From Vondammii sp040505895 (GTDB taxonomy: Bacteria; Pseudomonadota; Gammaproteobacteria; Chromatiales; Chromatiaceae), in the NCBI GenBank assembly GCA_040505895.1, contig JBEVXU010000012.1, forward strand, positions 124,001 through 188,000: 64,000 nucleotides of DNA. Direction: 5' to 3'. A program made the position numbers and the translations under genes. Each line of letters starts with the position of its first letter. Within the stretch, counting starts at the first letter, position 1. A model generated the notes under the pieces. The model ran no database searches, had not been told where the DNA came from, and worked only from the letters and a program-made list of their open reading frames with translations. Positions 59,529 to 64,000 of the stretch are shown here, in pieces.

Positions 59529-59960
59529 ATGAAAAAGACACAATCCGGCTTCACACTGATCGAACTGATGATCGTCGTAGCGATTATCGGCATCTTGGCT
59601 GCACTGGCCATCCCCGCCTACCAGGACTACACAATCAAGTCAAAGGTCTCTGAGGCCGCCTCACTCTCCGGTGCGGCAAAAACTGCCGTTGATGTCTCAT
59701 TCAGTGAGACCGGCAACTTGGCAGCCGTAGGCACTCATGCTCAGCTTGGCATCTCTGAATCCAATGAATACACAGCTAAGTATGTTGCGAGTGTAGCGGT
59801 TACTGCGACCACAGGGGTAATCACAATTACACTGAATACCCTTACTGAACTGGGAGATGCATCCGGTGATAACGTGACGTACACTCCTGCATCTCAAGGC
59901 GGCAACCTCTCGTGGACCGTTGGCGGCAGCGTACCAACTAAATATCTTCCAAAGCAGTAG
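59529..59960 (+). CDS. pilA: Type IV major pilin PilA, copy 2
   Basis: 143 residues from MKKTQSG (ATG 59529; AAGGAG 8 bases ahead). It has the same leader cut (SG-FTLIEL) and helix as copy 1; the C-terminal parts are alike in length and pattern (LGDASGDNVTYTPASQGGNL) but differ at many positions. It has its own sigma-54 promoter and a clear terminator. It is likely the main or alternate pilin of the same pilus. Confidence 0.93.
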   Translation: MKKTQSGFTLIELMIVVAIIGILAALAIPAYQDYTIKSKVSEAASLSGAAKTAVDVSFSETGNLAAVGTHAQLGISESNEYTAKYVASVAVTATTGVITITLNTLTELGDASGDNVTYTPASQGGNLSWTVGGSVPTKYLPKQ

Positions 59961-59977
59961 CATCAGCCTAACCGCAT

Positions 59978-60008
59978 AAAAAATGGCGGCGAAAGCCGCC
60001 ATTTTTCT
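59978..60008 (+). terminator. Rho-independent terminator after pilA copy 2
   Basis: AAAATGGCGGC-GAAA-GCCGCCATTTTTC is a perfect hairpin with a T-run. It follows the pilin stop by about 18 bases; the next gene starts inside the next 20 bases. Confidence 0.9.
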
Positions 60009-60028
60009 TTTGGGTGTTTCAACAGCCT

Positions 60029-61957
60029 ATGCACCGACTCTTCCCCTTCCTGGTTATATTGTCTGGACTAGCCTACCTGCCTGGATTGGATGGCCCCTAT
60101 CTATTTGATGACTACTCAAGCATCGTCAATAACAGTTATATTCAGATAACAGACCTGTCGGTAGAATCACTCTATAATGCCGCCTTCTCAACAAATACAG
60201 GGCCACTGAGACGCCCTCTGGCCAATCTCACCTTTGCCCTCAACTACTACATATCCGGCCACTCTTTAGCACCTTTTTCATTCAAACTAACCAATCTGAT
60301 AATACATATCACCAACGGCCTCTTTGTTTTTGTTTTTGTACTCTTTATTCAACGTCATCTAACAAGCCGTCGACACAATATCCCAACGACCGACCTAAAG
60401 GCACCCACTCAACCACTGTCGGCAGTAAATCTGGCGGGTATTACAGCCCTGCTCTGGGTCCTCTCACCCATCATGCTCACCAGCGTCCTCTACGTTGTCC
60501 AGCGCATGACATCGCTCTCCACCCTTTTTACTCTCTGTGCACTCACCTGCTATCTCCAGCTACGCACAAATGCCTCCAACATGGGAAGAGTCAAGCAGTC
60601 GGCAATCGCCGCTACACTGATAATCTCCTTTGCTTTTGGACTATTCAGTAAAGAGAGCGCCATCCTGCTCCCCCTTTTCATCATAACACTGGAGTATTTC
60701 ATTTTTTCTGACTGCAGACCGTGGAGCCGCTGGAGTGAACTCTCTTCAAAGCAACGGGGCATAGCTGTAGCCGGCCTGGCGGTAATCAGCACCGGATTGC
60801 TGCTATTCGTTATTCAGTATGCCACCCCAGGATATTCCTATCGCGAATTCTCGATGGTAGAAAGACTGCTGACCGAGTCACGAGTCATTCTTCTCTATCT
60901 CTCCTTAATACTGCTTCCTCATATTAATGACTTCGCGCTTTACCATGATGAAATAGCAATTTCGACCTCTCTACTGAACCCCGCCACCACTTTGGCAGCA
61001 CTCATCGCAATTGCACTGCTCCTAACATTTGCCATCCGCCTCCGAAAGACAATGCCCCTACTGGCCTTCGGTGTCGTCTGGTTCTTTGTCGGACACCTGT
61101 TGGAATCGACCTTTTTACCTCTCGAAATCATCCATGAGCACCGGAACTACCTACCAGCACTGGGGCTTATTATTGCGGCTGTCGATCTGTTAAACAGACT
61201 ATCCATCTCTCACCGACAACTCTATTTTCTCTTCCTCTTAATCGGGATTGTCTTTGGCGGAACGACACTCTTAAGGGCGACACAATGGTCATCGGCTTAC
61301 ACCCTTGCAAGCTATGAAGCCCAGCATCACCCCAACTCTCCCTCTGCCATGGCAATGCTGGCAGCCGCTGCAAAAGCCAATGGGGATTTGAGCATTGCGA
61401 TAGAGTCGACAACGCAGGCCGCTCGACTCGCCCCAAAAGAGCCGGCTCACCTCATCAGAGCGCAGCTATTTGAATCACTCGCAGACATAACCCCATCAAA
61501 GGAGGTGCATAAGAGAATAATCGAGCTGATATCACAAGATCATATATCAGCAAAAACAAGAATCGCCCTGAAGTCGGTTGTTAATCAAGCATGTAACAAG
61601 GAGAGCTGCGTCCCTCTTACAAACCACCTCAGAGAGTGGCTCACGATTCTGATCAACATCAATTCTCAAAAACACTATCGATCTCTTTACTATTACCTGC
61701 TAGGGAAATCATTGATCACTACAGGGCATTACAACGATGCCCTACAGGCATTCAACAGATCTCAAATGGATGACAAGCATTACCTTCAACCTCTTTTTGA
61801 AATGCTGAATATCTATATTTCGGCAAATAAGGTTAGAGAAGCAAAAGCCTTACTAGAACTTATCCGTGAACGTAATATCGATAACCCACACCCAAGAGAC
61901 AAAGAGATTACTCTGATCTCCCAAACAGTCAGGAGACTGGAACTCGCTGGCCAATAA
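60029..61957 (+). CDS. Multi-membrane GT-C-like protein with C-terminal TPR region
   Basis: About 643 residues. Roughly 9-11 membrane helices fill the first two thirds. An N-terminal loop has YLPGLDGPYLFDDYSSIVNN, whose D-D pair is reminiscent of GT-C glycosyltransferases acting on lipid-linked sugars. The last third (about 430-647; SPSAMAMLAAAAKANGDLSI, LGKSLITTGHYNDALQAFNR) looks like TPR repeats. Two start codons are possible (GTG 60014 and ATG 60029). It follows pilA directly, so a pilin O-glycosyltransferase role is a reasonable guess, not shown. Confidence 0.7.
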   Translation: MHRLFPFLVILSGLAYLPGLDGPYLFDDYSSIVNNSYIQITDLSVESLYNAAFSTNTGPLRRPLANLTFALNYYISGHSLAPFSFKLTNLIIHITNGLFVFVFVLFIQRHLTSRRHNIPTTDLKAPTQPLSAVNLAGITALLWVLSPIMLTSVLYVVQRMTSLSTLFTLCALTCYLQLRTNASNMGRVKQSAIAATLIISFAFGLFSKESAILLPLFIITLEYFIFSDCRPWSRWSELSSKQRGIAVAGLAVISTGLLLFVIQYATPGYSYREFSMVERLLTESRVILLYLSLILLPHINDFALYHDEIAISTSLLNPATTLAALIAIALLLTFAIRLRKTMPLLAFGVVWFFVGHLLESTFLPLEIIHEHRNYLPALGLIIAAVDLLNRLSISHRQLYFLFLLIGIVFGGTTLLRATQWSSAYTLASYEAQHHPNSPSAMAMLAAAAKANGDLSIAIESTTQAARLAPKEPAHLIRAQLFESLADITPSKEVHKRIIELISQDHISAKTRIALKSVVNQACNKESCVPLTNHLREWLTILININSQKHYRSLYYYLLGKSLITTGHYNDALQAFNRSQMDDKHYLQPLFEMLNIYISANKVREAKALLELIRERNIDNPHPRDKEITLISQTVRRLELAGQ

Positions 61958-62178
61958 CGATGATATTACATAGACTGATGCTCCAGCAATTTGATAAGAG
62001 AATACGCTGAAGTGGTAGCGACCTTTACATCCAGTTCCATTCAAGGATAAAACCACCCACAACCTTGCGACCAGAGAAGCCGCTGAGAATTTTCAAGTTA
62101 ATTTAGCATAAACATAGACCCACACCTTGCAGTCAGGCAACATTAAAGATCAAACTGGCTGAGAAAAAAAACGCTATC
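61958..62178. other. Intergenic, no feature seen
   Basis: About 220 bases between the TPR membrane protein and the first methyltransferase. No gene or strong repeat was seen. Confidence 0.4.
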
Positions 62179-62901
62179 ATGCAGGCTAAAATCCTTAAAA
62201 AGTGGATCGCCCCCCTCGCCAACACTCCACTTCACCCCCAGTGGCTACTTGGAAGAAGCAAAGATCTTCGCCCATGGCTCCAACTTACAGGAAGAACGCT
62301 TGACATCGGATGCGGTGACCGCTCTCTGTGTCAAAACCTACCTGACCCAAGCCAATATATCGGCCTTGACTACCTTCCAACTGCCACCGAATGGTACGGA
62401 AGCAAGCCTGATGTTTTTGGTGATGGCCAGGCGCTGCCCTTCGATGCTGCCAGTTTCGACAGTGTCACGCTGATTCATGTGCTGGAGCATCTTCCCGATC
62501 CAGGCTTGGCACTAAGAGAAACCTGGCGCACCCTCAAGCTGGACGGGGTCCTGCTGCTGGAAGTGCCCTGCGTCTATCCCCTACACGACGCTCCGCTCGA
62601 TTTTCAGCGCTGGACCATCTATGGCTTAAGAAAAATAGTAGAATCCAATGGCTTTGAAGTCATAGAGGCCCACTCGGAAGGCTCGCCCCCTGAAACGGCC
62701 GCAGTATTATACAATCTGGCCATCTCTGAGCTATTGCTCTCGGGATTCTCGGGACGGCCCTTGGTTTGGCTTGTAGCCCCTTTACTGCTTTTGCTGATCC
62801 CGGTAATCAACCTCGTCGGTTGGCTGCTTGGGAGCTTGGCAGGGAATTCCGGCTACATGCCCTCTCGAAACTGGCTGCTTGCACGAAAGCCACGAAAATG
62901 A
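62179..62901 (+). CDS. SAM-dependent methyltransferase with C-terminal membrane helix
   Basis: 240 residues, class I methyltransferase. SAM-binding motif I is GRTLDIGCGDRSLCQNL; QALPFDAASFDSVTLIHVLE is motif IV-like and matches Methyltransf_11 proteins in polysaccharide loci. A hydrophobic stretch near the C-terminus (LVWLVAPLLLLLIPVINLVG) suggests membrane attachment. It starts a glycan/methylation run with the next methyltransferase and a glycosyltransferase. The substrate is unknown. Confidence 0.85.
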   Translation: MQAKILKKWIAPLANTPLHPQWLLGRSKDLRPWLQLTGRTLDIGCGDRSLCQNLPDPSQYIGLDYLPTATEWYGSKPDVFGDGQALPFDAASFDSVTLIHVLEHLPDPGLALRETWRTLKLDGVLLLEVPCVYPLHDAPLDFQRWTIYGLRKIVESNGFEVIEAHSEGSPPETAAVLYNLAISELLLSGFSGRPLVWLVAPLLLLLIPVINLVGWLLGSLAGNSGYMPSRNWLLARKPRK

Positions 62902-62973
62902 ACGCAGGTTCCATATCCCCAGACCAAAAGATGCATCATCGCTTCTTGTGGGACTAAGGAAACGAACAAAACA

Positions 62974-63708
62974 ATGCTTCACGGTTACTTTAAATCGCTT
63001 TATCGAAGAACGATGCGTGAGGCCTATGCCCTCGCCCAGAATGAAATAGGTCATGCCATGAAAACAGGTGGTGACTGCCTGGACTGTGGTGCGGGACATG
63101 GACATATGTATGATCACCTATACAGTGAAACTGGCCTCACAAAAGATTCCTACTATGGAATCGAATGGAACAATCACTCGGTAGAAATCGCGAGCAAAAA
63201 AGACCTTAGCATTATCCAGTGCGACCTGAACAAGAGAATTCCGCACCCCGACAATAGATTCAATTGCATATTTGGCCTCTCAATTCTGGAGCACCTAATG
63301 AACCCGTGCCGCTACCTCAACGAATGCTACAGAGTGTTGGATAAAGGCGGTACACTGATCATCTTTACGCCAAATATAAGCACCTATTTCACCGCTGCAC
63401 TTATCCTAGCCGGCAGGATGCCCTCCAGTGGGCCCCATCCGGATTCCGACAGATTATTGAGATCAGAAAACCTGTTTAAGGTGAGTTCTGAATTGCTCCA
63501 GCATGATACCGAACAGGATATGCCGGCTCATCGTCATCTGGTTGTTTTCAGCTATAGCGTTCTTAAAACATATTTGAATATGCAGGGCTTCAGGCAGATT
63601 AAAGGCTATGGATTTGGATTATATCCATTCCCAAATTTCATGCAGCCTGCATTGGAAAAGATAGACCCCTATCATTGCCACCAGATGGTTTTTATCGCAC
63701 AAAAGTAA
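62974..63708 (+). CDS. SAM-dependent methyltransferase
   Basis: 244 residues, class I. Motif I is DCLDCGAGHGHMYDHL; FNCIFGLSILEHLMNPCRYL and VLDKGGTLIIFTPNISTYFT complete the Methyltransf_11-like core. No membrane segment. It lies 72 bases after the previous methyltransferase and just ahead of a glycosyltransferase, fitting modification of sugars or lipid-linked glycans. Specific acceptor unknown. Confidence 0.85.
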   Translation: MLHGYFKSLYRRTMREAYALAQNEIGHAMKTGGDCLDCGAGHGHMYDHLYSETGLTKDSYYGIEWNNHSVEIASKKDLSIIQCDLNKRIPHPDNRFNCIFGLSILEHLMNPCRYLNECYRVLDKGGTLIIFTPNISTYFTAALILAGRMPSSGPHPDSDRLLRSENLFKVSSELLQHDTEQDMPAHRHLVVFSYSVLKTYLNMQGFRQIKGYGFGLYPFPNFMQPALEKIDPYHCHQMVFIAQK

Positions 63709-63768
63709 TCGGTATAAACCAGATACTATTTTCAGCAAACCAGCTGTAATTTGAGATAACCAAGTAAA

Positions 63769-64000
63769 TTGACTGTCAAAAGCACCATCCCAAGATCACG
63801 TCTACTTGTGCTCACCTCCACCTTCCCACGGTGGAACGGAGACCACGAACCACCATTCGTATTCGAATTGACCCGGCGGCTTACAGGTTACGATGTCCAT
63901 GTCTTGGCCCCGCACGCACCCGGCATAGCTACCAGAGAAGTTATGGATGGAATTTCCATCCACCGTTTCCGCTATGCCCCAGCCTTCCTGGAACACCTGG
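63769..64000 (+). CDS. Glycosyltransferase (GT4 type), N-terminal part, cut by window edge
   Basis: The 77 codons to the edge read SRLLVLTSTFPRWNGDHEPP, then FVFELTRRLTGYDVHVLAPH and EVMDGISIHRFRYAPAF. This is the first Rossmann strand and acceptor-side pattern of GT4-like enzymes (TSTFPRWxGDxEPPFV). The start is a TTG at 63769 or another nearby codon; it has no strong ribosome site. Continues beyond the window. Confidence 0.75.
   Translation, partial: MTVKSTIPRSRLLVLTSTFPRWNGDHEPPFVFELTRRLTGYDVHVLAPHAPGIATREVMDGISIHRFRYAPAFLEHL

Overview
This window is chromosomal DNA from a gammaproteobacterium. The core gene neighbourhoods point there: suhB / trmJ-cysE-iscR-iscS, queA-tgt-yajC-secD-secF, rppH-ptsP, rluD divergent from bamD, and pilS-pilR-pilA. 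A soluble NAD-linked group 3d [NiFe] hydrogenase (hoxFUYH plus hoxW) and the mixed core/accessory layout fit a Chromatiales-like sulfur or hydrogen oxidiser. That assignment is inference: there is no rRNA or marker phylogeny in the window.

Layout. 1-9.9 kb is housekeeping: the 5' end of iscS, iscR with an IscR-type operator, cysE, trmJ, suhB, the SecDF-YajC translocase accessory proteins, and tgt/queA for queuosine. 10.0-14.4 kb is an accessory island with a PP-loop ATPase, a polysaccharide pyruvyl transferase, a GT25 glycosyltransferase and a divergent Mur-ligase-like enzyme. At 14.6 kb lies tRNA-Leu(CAA). Its 3' end and terminator are repeated twice more downstream (17.2 and 18.0 kb), and the three copies punctuate three different toxin-antitoxin operons: hipBA, vapBC and parDE. 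19.2-28.3 kb is a signalling cluster: two orphan periplasmic binding proteins with a PAS sensor kinase, then a REC-GGDEF protein and a 1385-residue hybrid kinase with a recent PAS duplication.

28.7-34.7 kb holds cell-wall enzymes (LdtD-like transpeptidase, MepK-like peptidase), ptsP, rppH and a HAD phosphatase. 36.1-41.3 kb is the hox operon. At 41.6-42.2 kb is an exported protein built almost wholly from Gly-Met-Ser/Asn triplets, behind a near-consensus sigma-54 promoter; it is the most unusual gene here. Two 237-bp MITE-like elements with matching inverted ends and 5-bp target duplications lie at 35.1 and 42.4 kb, on either side of the hydrogenase/triplet-protein block.

42.6-54.7 kb returns to core genes: clpB with a sigma-32 promoter, plsC-like, def, a GcvR-like ACT protein, pgeF, rluD, bamD, glnB, nadE, sucCD and a PP0621-like protein. 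54.9-64.0 kb is a type IV pilus and glycan region. pilS and pilR are separated by an MNT nucleotidyltransferase gene. Two tandem pilA genes, each with its own sigma-54 promoter, are separated by a duplicated pilin 3' fragment. They are followed by a multi-membrane GT-C/TPR protein, two SAM methyltransferases and the start of a glycosyltransferase cut by the window edge. REP-like palindromes are scattered between genes. No transposase, integrase or CRISPR array was seen.
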